Positions 60,901-63,638 of a stretch of 64,000 bases of DNA are shown here, one piece after another. The first letter of the stretch is position 1. Every line of letters starts with the position of its first letter. Made by a program: the position numbers and the translations under genes. Where the stretch lies: contig NC_132915.1 in the NCBI RefSeq assembly GCF_047675955.1, positions 50,234,026 to 50,298,025 on the forward strand, given 5' to 3'. Source of the stretch: Chlorocebus sabaeus (taxonomy: Eukaryota; Chordata; Mammalia; Primates; Cercopithecidae). Under the pieces are notes generated by a model, which saw nothing but the letters and a program-made list of their open reading frames with translations, ran no database searches and was not told the origin of the DNA.

Positions 60901-63638
60901 TGAGAAACTGGACTTTTTTACTCTAAGCCAAAAGTGTATGTATCAGGAAGAAATCTAGTAGGGGTTTCAAATGAAGTATGAAGTTACATGCAATAAACTG
61001 AAATAAGTTTGATGTTGCCTTTGGTTCTAACCAGAACCAGCCAGCTCTCAAATGTAGTTCCTGTTTTTGGAACCCGTCCTTAGTAGTCTTTACTGTGCTA
61101 GGAATCCTGTTTTTTAAAAAAAAAAAAAAAAGAAAAGGGAAAAAAGTCAATATTTCTGCTAATGGAAATATAATGGCTGTATTTTGCTTTTCTTTACGTG
61201 TCTTTGGGTTAGGTTTCCTCTGTGATTTGGCATAAATTGGGAACACTTATGCAAAGGAGAACTGTAAAAACAACTAATCGTCAACAATTCAACGTTGCTA
61301 GTTAGTTGGCATGCCAGATTTCTCCTAGTGTATTTAATGTTGAGAGAGAAACTCCAACAAATGCATTTTATCACTAGTGGTCAGGGAGATTTAAAGAATA
61401 AATTGGCTTTTGAAAAATCAAAGACCAAAATACCGTTATCTGATGTGAATAATGTCAAAGAACTCTCTCACAGGCCGTCACAAGTCTCGGGTATTGCAAG
61501 GGAACATGAAACTGGTTAATGGAGTCCTCACCAGGTGTTCTGCTTTAGTTATGATGGTTGTTACTGATCTGTTTTACATTTCAAAGGAAAACCATGGTCT
61601 AGTAAGAAAATACCCTTTTCATTTCAGGCGTTTTGAAGAGAATGGAGTGGCTCTTGGAACTGATGGGTTATATTAGAAATGTTGCTTACCAGTCAACATC
61701 CTTTCAGAATATGGCTCTTGATGAGGTAAAATCTAGAGGAGTAGTTTATAGCTTCCTTAAAATATAGGACTTATATTAGGTTGGTGCAAAAGTAATTGTG
61801 GTTTTTGCCATTACTTTTAATAATATAAAATATACCTAAAATATACGCTCCCAAAAGAGGAACATGTTGCTGTTTGCAGCTTTTCTTTCCCTCTTTCCTT
61901 TTATTTTAGACACAATGATTCTCTGATGCCACAAGGAAATCAGTATTCTTGCCAAGCTCTTGGAGACACCCAAGGCTGCCCTTTGAGAAATATTTTCAGC
62001 AAAATATGTTTCTCAACAGGCAGAACACAAAGGACACTTGGGAGAGAGAGAACCCAAGCTCCTATGTAGCTGGGATTGATCCCATAAAGGATGTGGGAAT
62101 ATAGGGCTCTGACCTCCACACTGGCCCAGCATATGGCTAAAAATGCCTGCTTTGAATAGGTTCTTGGAGTGTGTGCAGATAATCTTATGTGTGCACATAT
62201 GGAGGGGAGTTTTTATCACACCTGCAAAATTACCTGTGACTCAAAAAAAGTGAGAACCACTAGTGTTAGGTTTGGGTGAGTTTAAAAATAAAGTATTAGT
62301 AAATAAAACGAAGACAGCTCTTTCCTGCTTTCCTTCATTGTGTTGACTTAGCTGGCAGCTGTGCATTTTGTAATAGTAGAATTTTTTTTCTGTAGGCATG
62401 CTTCGTGAGTATTCTGTTTACTATGTGAGTCAAATTTGCATAACCTGGGGTGTTTTTGAAATTCTTCCCAGTTTTTCTGAAGAGTTGTGTGTCTTGTTGA
62501 ATTTTAATTTGTGAGTTTAGGAATTTTAAGAGATTAGGAAGTACTTTTTAAACTTTTTTTGAACTTGCATGATCTGTCCTCTTTCTTCTGATTTCCTAAA
62601 TTTTTATTAACTTTCTCTGTTTTCTTACAAAAACCTTAAAACACTGAGAAAATACAGATAAGCAGAAAGAAGTGTAGTTTAAATCACAGTAATCCAACTA
62701 CTCAGAGGTGGCTTTTGTAATCACCATTTCTATAATTGTCTAGATTAGTCTGAAATCTAAATGGATAGATCCTGGACAGGTTTTTAAAATGCCTGAAGAA
62801 GCTGGGCACAACGGCACATGTCTATAGTCCCAGCCACTTGGGAGGCCGAAGCAGGAGGATTTCTTGTGCTCAAGAGTTCAAGACCACTCTGGGCAACATA
62901 GTGAGACCCCGTGTCTTAAAACACTTGCCTTATAAAAAATGAAGAAAGACTTGCTCAAAAGTAGAATCAGAGTATACATATTTTTAAAAATTAGTTTTAC
63001 CTACATAGCGATAAATATTTCTTCATTTTGTAAGCTCTTTGAAAACATCAAAACAGAGGAACATTTGGATCTTGATGTGATTAGGAATTGAATAAACGAT
63101 GTTTCTCCTGAAATGTTAGAGCAATAATAATGAAACTGTCGGGTCTTCTGCCTTCACATAAAGGGACCTCAAAAATCTTCTAACGCCCAAAACATCTCTT
63201 CATTAAACATGGAAACTGAGTTTACTGTTCAGTTCAGTTCCTCTTCTGGGTGGGGGTAGGGCAGGAGGGGCTGGTTGGGTGAAGGGGAAGATGACATTGC
63301 CTCACGACGGGGGCTGTGTATGTGAACATGTGTTACTTTGAATTGTTAAAACATGTGACCTAACGTCATTTCTATTTTCATCGTAGGCTTTGGACTTCTT
63401 CTTGCTGATATTTGCAACCGCAGTGGTTGCATGGGCCGACCACGCTGCCCCTCTCCTCCTCGGTCTCAGTGCCAGTTGGTTGCCATGGCATCAGGAGAAT
63501 GGCCCGGCTGGGCCAGTACCAAGCTTCCTTGGCAGGAGTCCAATGCACAGGGTCACTCTGCAGGAAGTTCTCACTCTGCTTCCCAATAGCATGGCTCTGC
63601 TGCTGCAGAAAGAGCCATGGAAGGAACAGACCCAGAAG
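2673..63638 (+). CDS. FOCAD: FOCAD (focadhesin), internal exons e1-e16, partial gene
   Basis: Sixteen exons join into an uninterrupted 726-codon frame (2,178 nt), with matching splice phases at every junction. Recognised family features include the peptides NMLTARLPGKPSADESQ, LRKLSAYLDDSGSQSRTFQE and WLPWHQENGPAGPVPSFLG. Focadhesin (about 1,801 residues in human) is a large helical protein reported at focal adhesions with vinculin, a glioma tumour-suppressor candidate, and linked to SKI-complex stability and paediatric liver disease. The window covers part of the C-terminal half, where Pfam places the Focadhesin C-terminal family. The segment shows recurrent hydrophobic modules such as MGLALGMFLSRL, GCILGVGLVLSLM, GFALALGNIVHGL and AALHGMVALVG, which fit paired helices of an alpha-solenoid (inference). 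There is no signal peptide and no obvious catalytic motif. Both gene ends lie outside the window. All introns are GT-AG except the one after e9. Confidence 0.96.
2912..4974. other. Intron e1-e2, first part, no feature recognised
   Basis: AT-rich, apparently unique sequence. Short open frames on both strands here lack family resemblance and splice context. Confidence 0.5.
4990..5226 (+). mobile_element. Alu with internal deletion
   Basis: The left-arm start is degraded and the segment between the arms is shortened. It ends CTGTCTC and an A-rich tail. A direct repeat AGAGAATTATGAA (ending at 4989, and again at 5227-5239) is the target duplication. Confidence 0.93.
5240..6315. other. Intron sequence, no feature recognised
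   Basis: Apparently unique intronic DNA up to the e2 acceptor. Confidence 0.5.
6316..6405 (+). CDS. FOCAD: FOCAD exon e2 (90 nt, phase 2 to 2)
   Basis: The acceptor is TTTATTCAG and the donor GTATGT. It encodes DISGQEMNLLLMKSLDALEN followed by CCFDTSLEY. The final split codon AA joins the first C of e3 to give Asn. Because 90 is a multiple of three and the phase is the same at both ends, skipping this exon would keep the frame. Confidence 0.93.
6493..8465 (-). mobile_element. L1 with 5' inversion (twin priming), flanked by 15-bp duplication
   Basis: Positions 6493-8039 are the L1 3' UTR and ORF2 C-terminal part on the minus strand (ARLSKKNKSGGITLPDFKLY and onward). Positions 8040 to about 8465 are the adjacent upstream ORF2 part on the plus strand (SSRKLPELIIEFSKVSGH, then KEVKDLYKENYKTLLKEI). 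The two blocks are consecutive in ORF2 but face opposite ways. TATGGAGAAATATTT flanks the whole at 6478-6492 and 8466-8480. Both ORF2 parts carry stops or frameshifts and are not coding. Confidence 0.92.
6862..6900 (+). repeat. (TG)n microsatellite inside the L1
   Basis: About 19 uninterrupted TG dinucleotides at a spot where L1 normally carries only a short GTGT stretch. Likely polymorphic. Confidence 0.97.
8728..9039 (-). mobile_element. Alu
   Basis: Reverse-strand Alu with an ATTT-rich head (tail side) and GAGCCACCCTGCCCAGCC at the end. The flanking direct repeat ACTTAATCTTTTT.AAAG (8708-8724 and 9041-9057) marks the insertion. Confidence 0.95.
9060..10600. other. Intron sequence, no feature recognised
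   Basis: AT-rich intronic DNA. An 84-codon open frame at 10077-10331 has no recognisable product and no splice support. Confidence 0.5.
10607..10914 (-). mobile_element. Alu (old, J-like) with (TTG)n tail
   Basis: Reverse Alu beginning with about nine TTG units (the remodelled A-tail) and GAGACAGGATCTCACTCTGT. Divergence, and bases such as ATGGCTTACTGCAAG, suggest the older AluJ branch. Confidence 0.93.
10940..11175 (+). mobile_element. MIR SINE
   Basis: Features in order: an early segment with TACTGAGCAGCTGTATACC, then TTTACAGATAAAGAATGTGA, TTGTTCAAGGTCATATACTT and ACAAGTGACAGAGCCAAGA. This is the MIR antisense-type layout of the 3' half. Confidence 0.65.
11180..14960. other. Intron e2-e3, distal part
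   Basis: Apart from the hairpin at 11.7 kb and an ancient L2/MIR-like stretch near 13,000-13,130 (GGTTGAGTGCTTGTATATGC), I recognise no gene, RNA or clear repeat. Short open frames at 13.7-14.1 and 14.5-14.8 kb have no family resemblance. Confidence 0.45.
11703..11751. repeat. Perfect 21-bp inverted repeat with 7-nt loop
   Basis: AACATTTGTATAGTGCTTTG (11704-11723) is followed by loop CCCTTTA and then the exact reverse complement at 11731-11750. One further T-A pair extends it to 21 bp. The sequence resembles the GTATAGTGCTTTAC stretch common in old SINE/LINE ends. Confidence 0.95.
14968..15115 (+). CDS. FOCAD: FOCAD exon e3 (148 nt, phase 2 to 0)
   Basis: The acceptor is CATCCAAG and the donor GTAGGA. 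It encodes TGCILGVGLVLSLMSHSSQ, then a stretch rich in Arg, Ser and Asp ending SRTFQE. The split codon AA+C from e2 supports the direct e2-e3 join across an 8.6-kb intron. Confidence 0.95.
16255..16395 (+). mobile_element. MIR fragment
   Basis: The motif GGTGACTTGCCCAAAGTTAC, followed by TTAGCTAGTAAATGG, is the conserved MIR 3' region. Confidence 0.65.
16725..16885 (+). mobile_element. MIR SINE
   Basis: AAGACCTGGGTTTGAATCCC, with TCTGTCACTTGCTAGCTAC after it, is the MIR core. The following segment decays. Confidence 0.65.
17012..17131 (+). CDS. FOCAD: FOCAD exon e4 (120 nt, phase 0 to 0)
   Basis: The acceptor is TTTTCTTCTCAG. It encodes VLAYTLSCVCTSAFSAG and a following acidic helix with EAAEAEDVMNKL, ending ENSQQ. 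The donor CAG|GTTGGA is the weakest GT donor in the window (T at +3, G at +4, A at +5... no AAGT match). Read-through would add 21 residues and then stop. Confidence 0.94.
17590..18300 (+). mobile_element. L1MB-type 3' end, sense, split by an AluY
   Basis: Left of the Alu is an L1-like ATTATTCAACTTTAAAAAAG. Right of it are GAACATGGATGAAACTTGAA, ATAGAGACAGAAAGTAGAAT and GGTGGTTGCCCGGGCC, then a terminal A-run at about 18,292. This is the 3' UTR of an older mammalian L1. Confidence 0.75.
17643..17946 (+). mobile_element. AluY, full length, young
   Basis: Complete Alu with AluY features (GAGGCGGAGCTTGCAGTGAG) and an A-tail of about 25. The target duplication AAGAAGGACGTTCT (17629-17642) is repeated as AAGAAGGAAGTTCT (17947-17960), with one difference. 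It carries GAGATCTGGCCACTGCACTC where the human AluY consensus has GATCGCGCCACTG. Confidence 0.95.
18727..18752 (+). repeat. (AAAAC)n microsatellite
   Basis: About five ACAAA/ACAAAA units in the intron upstream of e5. Confidence 0.85.
18904..19026 (+). CDS. FOCAD: FOCAD exon e5 (123 nt, phase 0 to 0)
   Basis: A T-rich tract ends in TATATCAG and the donor is GTAGAG. It encodes TSGFALALGNIVHGLSVCGH, then KAEDLSSKLLPAWIRIVLTE. The module GFALALGNIVHGL resembles hydrophobic modules in e1 and e3, consistent with repeated helical pairs. The exon is frame-neutral (41 codons). Confidence 0.95.
19480..19557 (+). CDS. FOCAD: FOCAD exon e6 (78 nt, phase 0 to 0)
   Basis: The acceptor is GCTTTGTTTTCAG and the donor GTAAAG. 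Its 26 codons include GTPTMLCLAALHGMVALVG and end SEGDVMQ. It is a small frame-neutral exon that encodes one hydrophobic helix module. Confidence 0.94.
19862..20153 (+). mobile_element. AluY
   Basis: Full Alu with GGAGCTTGCAGTGAGCGGAG, flanked by AAAAGTTATTTG (19850-19861 and 20154-20165). Confidence 0.95.
20528..20599 (+). CDS. FOCAD: FOCAD exon e7 (72 nt, phase 0 to 0)
   Basis: The acceptor is TATTCTTTCAG and the donor is a full-consensus GTAAGC. It encodes 24 residues beginning LKSEAIQTSHFQGRLNEVIR. The exon is frame-neutral. Confidence 0.94.
20862..21136 (+). mobile_element. Alu (S/Y type)
   Basis: Alu beginning GGGTCACACCTGTAATCCC. It is flanked by near-identical AAAAATTGAAGCCTGAT (left) and AAAAAATTAAAGCCTGAT (right). 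Confidence 0.93.
21892..21918 (+). repeat. Poly(T) tract
   Basis: About 27 consecutive T. No Alu or L1 body is recognisable next to it, so its origin is open. Confidence 0.9.
22210..22312 (+). CDS. FOCAD: FOCAD exon e8 (103 nt, phase 0 to 1)
   Basis: The acceptor is TTTTATTTGTAG and the donor GTAAGA. It encodes VISVSGVIGLQSNAIWLLG, then a Ser-rich stretch ending SQSRAS. The single leftover G is completed by TT of e9 to give Val. Confidence 0.95.
22380..22560 (+). mobile_element. MIR SINE, 3' half
   Basis: ATTAATCTTCACAACAACCC, then TTTACATCAGAGGGAAATGG, CTTACCCAGGGTCATGTGG and TTAAACTCAGATCT follow the MIR consensus order. The 67-codon open frame here is a repeat artefact. Confidence 0.7.
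22600..24180. other. Intron e8-e9, no further feature recognised
   Basis: Apparently unique intronic DNA. A 96-codon open frame (23593-23883) shows no family resemblance. Confidence 0.45.
24189..24269 (+). CDS. FOCAD: FOCAD exon e9 (81 nt, phase 1 to 1), GC donor
   Basis: The acceptor is TGTCTCCACAG. It encodes PTDYSYLPESSFIGAAIGFF and ITGGKK, then the first base of a Gly codon. The next bases are GCAAGT, the consensus of the minor GC-AG class of U2 introns. Only this cut keeps the frame into e10 (G+GT, Gly-Pro-Glu). The nearest GT (24274) would give an immediate stop at the start of e10. Confidence 0.9.
24765..24875 (+). mobile_element. L2-like 3' end
   Basis: GACAGAGATTGAGTGCCTTTT, AATGCCATGTAACTTATGGA and ATAAATATTCC resemble the L2 3' terminus (usage summary, then AATAAATATT). 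It is decayed. Confidence 0.4.
24880..27890. other. Intron sequence, mostly unique
   Basis: About 3 kb without a recognisable gene or repeat. There is a short direct duplication near 24,995-25,030 (TTAGGTCAGTCT/CTAGGTCAGTCT) and a (GTTT)n stretch near 26,716-26,735. Confidence 0.45.
27901..27934. repeat. Perfect 13-bp inverted repeat, 8-nt loop
   Basis: TTTCATGAGGTTT (27901-27913) and its exact reverse complement (27922-27934) flank GTTTTCAT. Confidence 0.95.
28013..28187 (-). mobile_element. Alu, left-arm part only
   Basis: Reverse Alu that begins in the middle (TGGGATTACAAGCATGTGCC) and runs to GCCACCATGCCCGGCC. The tail-side arm is missing. Confidence 0.93.
28272..28556 (-). mobile_element. 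Alu (old, J-like)
   Basis: Diverged reverse Alu (AAGTCTCCGCTCTGTCACTC to GAGCCACCATACCTAGC). Bases such as ATGGCTTACTGCAACTTCAA fit the AluJ branch. Confidence 0.88.
28668..29020 (-). mobile_element. Alu with an internal (TAGG)n expansion
   Basis: Reverse Alu flanked by TTTTAGTGAACATC (28652-28665 and 29021-29034). A GGTA-rich microsatellite (28842-28888) plus a T-run replaces the A-rich linker region between the arms. Confidence 0.95.
28842..28888 (+). repeat. (GGTA)n microsatellite
   Basis: About ten TAGG/GTAG units with one TATG interruption, inside the Alu. Confidence 0.92.
29215..29425 (+). mobile_element. MIR SINE
   Basis: CTTCCTGGGTTCATATCCCA, CACTACTTACTGGCTGTATA, CTTCTGTAAAATGGAGAAAA and GTAAGGATTATGAGTCA follow the MIR order across nearly the full element. 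Confidence 0.7.
29605..31083 (-). mobile_element. L1 (older), 3' part
   Basis: On the plus strand it starts with a T-rich stretch and L1 3' UTR sequence (TTATACATATTCATGGAGTA), then the ORF2 C-terminal region (antisense of AIIKQTNKQ, HMKNCSASLIIRKMQIKTT). It is broken by stops and is non-coding. Confidence 0.88.
31085..32570 (-). mobile_element. Ancient L1 (L1M/L1ME type), split by a CT-rich array
   Basis: Both flanks of the CT array resemble one old L1 3' region in my memory: TTTCTGTGACTTCTTGACTT and GTTTCTCCACTATGAACTTA on the left, CAAGTTGGCTCTTGTGTCCT and AGTGGAGATTGGTATTTAGA on the right. The family call is from memory and not checked. Confidence 0.6.
31837..32145 (+). repeat. Pure pyrimidine array with nested 37-bp units
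   Basis: It starts as (CTCCT)n, shifts to (CCCCT)n and then forms larger units, each with CCCTTCCCTTCCCCACTCCC. The single A of each CCCCACTC lies at 31947, 31994, 32031 and 32068, giving spacings of 47, 37 and 37. It ends in CTCTCTCAGTTCCT repeats. Long open frames on both strands here are artefacts. Confidence 0.96.
32580..34785. other. Intron sequence with two small repeats
   Basis: Mostly unrecognised. It contains an L2-like 3' end near 33,190-33,305 (CAATGGACAGGAAGAATAGC, TACTTAGAACAG, AATATTTGTTGA) and a (CA)n microsatellite at about 33,332-33,371. Confidence 0.45.
33332..33371 (+). repeat. (CA)n microsatellite
   Basis: About 12 CA units, interrupted by TACATA toward the 3' side. Confidence 0.93.
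34790..34925 (+). mobile_element. L2-like 3' end
   Basis: AATATAAGCTCCACGAGCAT, AGGGACCTATACTGTCTTGT and GATACTCAGTAAATAGTTGA, with terminal GAATGAATG, match the L2/MIR family 3' end. Confidence 0.6.
34984..35247 (+). mobile_element. Alu with right-arm deletion
   Basis: Starts GGTTGGCCTGGTGCGGTGG. Part of the right arm (from CACCTGT to CTGGGTGGCGG) is deleted. Flanked by AATAGCAATG (34974-34983 and 35248-35257). Confidence 0.95.
35377..35668 (-). mobile_element. Alu (Y/S type)
   Basis: Reverse Alu with a head of about 24 T. Flanked by GAGCGTCAAC (35367-35376) and GAGCATCAAC (35669-35678). It faces the plus-strand Alu 130 bp upstream. Confidence 0.95.
35680..36384. other. Intron sequence, no feature recognised
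   Basis: Apparently unique DNA between an Alu and an L1 block. Confidence 0.5.
36385..40290 (-). mobile_element. Ancient L1 (L1M type), long antisense block
   Basis: The plus strand starts at the L1 3' end (ATACAACATGCCATTTTAAC, CCATCACGACTATTTCCAGA), then runs back through ORF2 (antisense of FNAIPIKIPRVLF, PEFMWNCKGPQIAKKK) into upstream ORF2. It is heavily mutated and interrupted by an Alu at 39,293. Same orientation as the 42.3-43.6 kb block, which probably continues it. Confidence 0.88.
39293..39606 (-). mobile_element. Alu inserted in the ancient L1
   Basis: Reverse Alu with a T-rich head. Exact 14-bp flank TGTTTTCTTATTCT at 39279-39292 and 39607-39620. Confidence 0.97.
40291..41083 (-). 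mobile_element. Candidate L1 3'-transduced segment with its own poly(A) signal and tail
   Basis: On the minus strand, about 756 bp of non-L1 sequence follow directly after the L1 3' end. They contain AATAAA (minus strand, 40349 to 40344), 17 nt of spacer, then an A-tail (40326 to about 40310) and a patterned GAAA tail (to 40291). A processed 3' UTR retrocopy is the alternative. I cannot name the source locus. Confidence 0.6.
41084..42315 (-). mobile_element. L1PA-type, 5'-truncated
   Basis: On the plus strand: L1 3' terminus (AATTATACTTTAAGTTCTAG), 3' UTR, then ORF2 C-terminal region (antisense of SFVGTWMQLETIILSKLSQE and HLTPVRMAIIKKSGNNRCWR), truncated near 42,315 after GGCTAGCCAATTTTC. 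Frameshifts near 41,707-41,731 and near the C-terminus show it is dead. It is much less diverged than the L1s around it. Confidence 0.92.
42320..43560 (-). mobile_element. Ancient L1 continuation
   Basis: Old L1 sequence in the same orientation as 36.4-40.3 kb (TTGTAGGGCATGTCTATGGA, CCATGGTTTCTGATGAGAAA). The minus strand includes an ORF1-like coiled-coil remnant NSLEGLNSRLEQAKESAH. Non-coding. Confidence 0.7.
43590..44060. mobile_element. Small L1 3'-end fragments in both orientations
   Basis: 43,590-43,735 resembles an antisense L1M 3' end (ACATAAAATTTAATTTTTAA, ACTATTACCACCATCCAGC). 43,980-44,060 resembles a sense L1 3' UTR end (GCCCCATAAATATATACACC). Confidence 0.5.
44145..45235 (-). mobile_element. 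Ancient L1M 3' part, split by an Alu
   Basis: The antisense L1 3' end (AAGTACATAACATAAAATTT) is interrupted by an Alu, then ATTCTGTTTTCTTTTTCTAT and an antisense ORF2-like tract follow, up to TTCTTTGCCCATTTTTATAT, where the pyrimidine array begins. Confidence 0.75.
44199..44409 (-). mobile_element. Alu, truncated
   Basis: Reverse Alu from the T-rich head to TAGAGATGGAATTTCTCCA. The rest of the left arm is absent. Confidence 0.92.
45235..48480 (+). repeat. Pyrimidine-rich minisatellite (91-106-bp units, 685-bp higher-order repeat)
   Basis: Taking the CCTCTGCTTCTCC box as anchor, units start near 45589, 45695, 45801, 45907, 46022, 46122, 46226, 46324, 46425, 46530, 46629, 46723, 46814, 46917, 47012, 47113, 47216, 47314, 47408, 47499, 47602, 47697, 47798, 47902, 48001 and 48101. 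Equivalent units recur exactly 685 bp apart (47012/47697, 47113/47798, 46629/47314, 46814/47499). Typical boxes are TTTTTCCTATGCTTCTCATT, CTCCTTTCTGCAGCTG and CCCCCTTCTTTCAGCATCTG. The edges grade into less regular CT-rich DNA. Open frames on both strands are by-products of low A content on the plus strand. Unit and higher-order lengths are not multiples of three. Confidence 0.95.
45951..45978 (+). repeat. Poly(T) run inside the minisatellite
   Basis: About 28 T at the place where other units have a TGTTTTTTTTCTGC box. It explains the longer 115-bp unit here. Confidence 0.95.
48485..49060. other. Intron sequence, no feature recognised
   Basis: Apparently unique DNA between the minisatellite and an L1 3' UTR fragment. 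Confidence 0.5.
49065..49535 (+). mobile_element. L1 3' UTR fragment, sense
   Basis: AACTCATGTTAAGTGAAACA, AGGATGACTATAGTTAACAA, TGGATATGCTATTTATCTTG and CCCCATAAATATATACAGTT follow the order of an L1 3' UTR. Confidence 0.8.
49729..49857 (+). CDS. FOCAD: FOCAD exon e10 (129 nt, phase 1 to 1)
   Basis: The acceptor is a strong tract (TTTTTCCCTTTCTGTTATAG) and the donor is GTAAAT. It encodes PESVPPSLLKLVMKPIATVG and then ESYQYPPVNWAALLSPLMRL. It follows the longest intron of the window. The exon is frame-neutral. Confidence 0.95.
50202..50691 (-). mobile_element. MLT1-type MaLR LTR
   Basis: About 490 bp bounded by TGTATTAATTTTC and TGCTTACTACA. Internal CAAATTTATTATCTTTACAG, AATCCAGGATAATCTCTCCA and CTTAATCACATCTGCAAAG are the reverse complement of MLT1. 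It is a solitary LTR of an old non-autonomous ERVL-MaLR element with no internal coding region. Confidence 0.8.
50700..51655. other. Intron e10-e11, distal part
   Basis: Apparently unique. It includes an 8-G run near 50,845. Confidence 0.5.
51660..51775 (+). CDS. FOCAD: FOCAD exon e11 (116 nt, phase 1 to 0)
   Basis: The acceptor is TTCTTGCCTTTCAG and the donor GTATGT. It encodes EEIQQLCLEIMVTQAQSSQN, then AAALLGLWVTPPLIHSLS. It reads as an amphipathic helix followed by a hydrophobic one. Confidence 0.95.
51955..52075 (+). mobile_element. MIR fragment
   Basis: GTGGAAAATGATGATCAGAG, then TTTCTCAAGATCATATAGCT and AGAAAGTTGTGG, fit the MIR 3' core. Confidence 0.5.
52661..52960 (-). mobile_element. 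Alu with (TTG)n tail
   Basis: Reverse Alu: a (TTG)n head, then GAGACAGTTTCTTGCTCCAT through to GGGATTACCACGCTAGGCC. Part of the left-arm end is lost. Confidence 0.94.
53195..53560 (-). mobile_element. L1M 3'-end fragment
   Basis: TAGCTTTGTTGAGTTATAAT, TTTCCATCACCTGACAAGTT and CAAACCCCACTCCCATCTTC resemble the antisense 3' end of an ancient L1. Confidence 0.6.
53562..53685 (+). mobile_element. MIR fragment
   Basis: CAGACTTATAAACTGAGGCA, TTGCCTAGCTAATAAATGAG and CTGACTTCAAAGCCCTGTTC match the MIR 3' half. Confidence 0.6.
53741..53791 (+). repeat. Two-copy tandem repeat (26/25 bp)
   Basis: TTACTTAGATCTTTTACACA followed by GATCTT is repeated at once with one T missing. Confidence 0.92.
54047..54108 (+). 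repeat. Two-copy tandem repeat (about 31 bp)
   Basis: TTTTGCCAGATTTTACTTTT then TAGATCGCTTA is followed by a second copy with small changes (TAGATCACTTA). Confidence 0.9.
54764..55024 (+). CDS. FOCAD: FOCAD exon e12 (261 nt, phase 0 to 0)
   Basis: This is the largest exon in the window. The acceptor is TTTTACTTCCAG and the donor GTGAGG. It encodes LNTKRYLLISVPLWIKHISD at its start and GKIFDLLPNKIR at its end. The frame-neutral length (87 codons) and the hydrophobic periodicity fit two or more helix pairs. Confidence 0.95.
55498..55535 (+). repeat. A-rich tract
   Basis: About 27 A, then CAC and another A-run in the intron between e12 and e13. No retroelement body is recognisable next to it. 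Confidence 0.9.
55722..55811 (+). CDS. FOCAD: FOCAD exon e13 (90 nt, phase 0 to 0)
   Basis: The acceptor is TTTTTCTTTATCAG and the donor GTAATA. Its 30 codons begin RKDLELYISIAKCLLEMTDD and end RIAQVTK. The exon is frame-neutral. Confidence 0.94.
56443..56631 (-). mobile_element. MER5A-type hAT element
   Basis: Starts CAGTGGTTCTCAGAATATGG and ends GGTTTGAAAACCACTG, so both terminal inverted repeats are visible. Internal ACCTACTGAATCAGAAACTC is the reverse complement of the MER5A centre. Confidence 0.85.
56647..56911 (+). mobile_element. Alu with left-arm deletion
   Basis: Starts GGCCAGGTGCGGTGGCTCAT. About 30 bp around the GATCA box are missing. Flanked by AAAGAATATTTGG (56634-56646 and 56912-56924). 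Confidence 0.95.
56965..57235 (+). mobile_element. MIR SINE, near full length
   Basis: TTAAGAGGATGGACTCTGGA, CAATTTACTAGCAATGCGAT, GTGCCTCAGTTCCCTTATCT and AAGGACTCAGTATTTATTAT follow MIR throughout. Confidence 0.78.
57475..57647 (+). mobile_element. MIR SINE, 3'-truncated
   Basis: GAACACAGACTCCCCCAGTT, AGCTATGTGACCTTAATTTA and GCTTCAGTTTGCCCATCTGT follow MIR. It stops at the border of the hAT element. Confidence 0.75.
57648..59236. mobile_element. hAT-type DNA transposon remnant, split by an Alu
   Basis: The 5' end CAGTTCTCAAATG and the 3' end CTTTGAAAACCACTG are related as degraded terminal inverted repeats of the CAGTGGTTCTCAAA class. The body (about 1.29 kb without the Alu) is AT-rich with no intact transposase frame. 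The family name is uncertain, and the outer 8-bp target duplication is not clear. Confidence 0.6.
58120..58420 (-). mobile_element. Alu inside the hAT remnant
   Basis: Reverse Alu with exact 16-bp flanks CAACTTGTAGTTCCTT at 58104-58119 and 58422-58437. Confidence 0.97.
59575..59752 (+). CDS. FOCAD: FOCAD exon e14 (178 nt, phase 0 to 1)
   Basis: A run of about 17 T precedes ACAG, and the donor is GTGAGG. It encodes SNIEKAAFVKLYLVSQGRFP, then a helix around SVAVQHREKEVLAWMILHSL, ending SHANT. Confidence 0.95.
60360..60490 (+). mobile_element. MIR fragment, weak
   Basis: TTGTGTGACTCTGGACAAAT followed by a TGCCTGGTTTTCCCC-like stretch resembles the MIR core. Diverged. Confidence 0.4.
60527..60811 (+). 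mobile_element. Alu (S-like)
   Basis: Lacks the first bases. It runs from GCCTGTAATATCAGCACTTC to GAGACTCCATCTTG plus an A-tail. Confidence 0.94.
61628..61725 (+). CDS. FOCAD: FOCAD exon e15 (98 nt, phase 1 to 0)
   Basis: The acceptor is TTTTCATTTCAG and the donor GTAAAA. It encodes VLKRMEWLLELMGYIRNVAY, then QSTSFQNMALDE. The split Gly codon G+GC is supplied by e14. Confidence 0.95.
61776..61820 (+). mobile_element. MADE1 (mariner MITE), 5' half only
   Basis: TTAGGTTGGTGCAAAAGTAA and the following bases to CCATTACTTTTAA match the first 45 nt of the 80-bp palindromic MADE1. The second arm is missing, so no long hairpin forms. Confidence 0.9.
61830..62795. other. Intron e15-e16, first part, no feature recognised
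   Basis: Apparently unique intronic DNA. Confidence 0.45.
62798..62925 (+). mobile_element. Alu left monomer (FLAM-like or truncated old Alu)
   Basis: GCTGGGCACAACGGCACATG through CAACATAGTGAGACCCCGTG covers only one arm. Confidence 0.85.
63248..63270 (+). other. Potential G-quadruplex on the sense strand
   Basis: Four runs of at least three G (63248-63250, 63252-63256, 63259-63261, 63267-63270) with loops of 1, 2 and 5 nt. Further G-runs follow to 63287. It lies about 120 bp upstream of e16. Confidence 0.7.
63387..63638 (+). CDS. FOCAD: FOCAD exon e16 (252 nt, phase 0 to 0)
   Basis: The acceptor is TCTATTTTCATCGTAG and the donor GTGAGA. It opens with a hydrophobic helix ALDFFLLIFATAVVAWADH, followed by a Pro/Trp-rich loop (WLPWHQENGPAGPVPSFLG) and the helix RVTLQEVLTLLPNSMALLLQ, ending KEQTQK. 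It is not the terminal exon: there is no stop, and a consensus donor follows. Confidence 0.95.
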
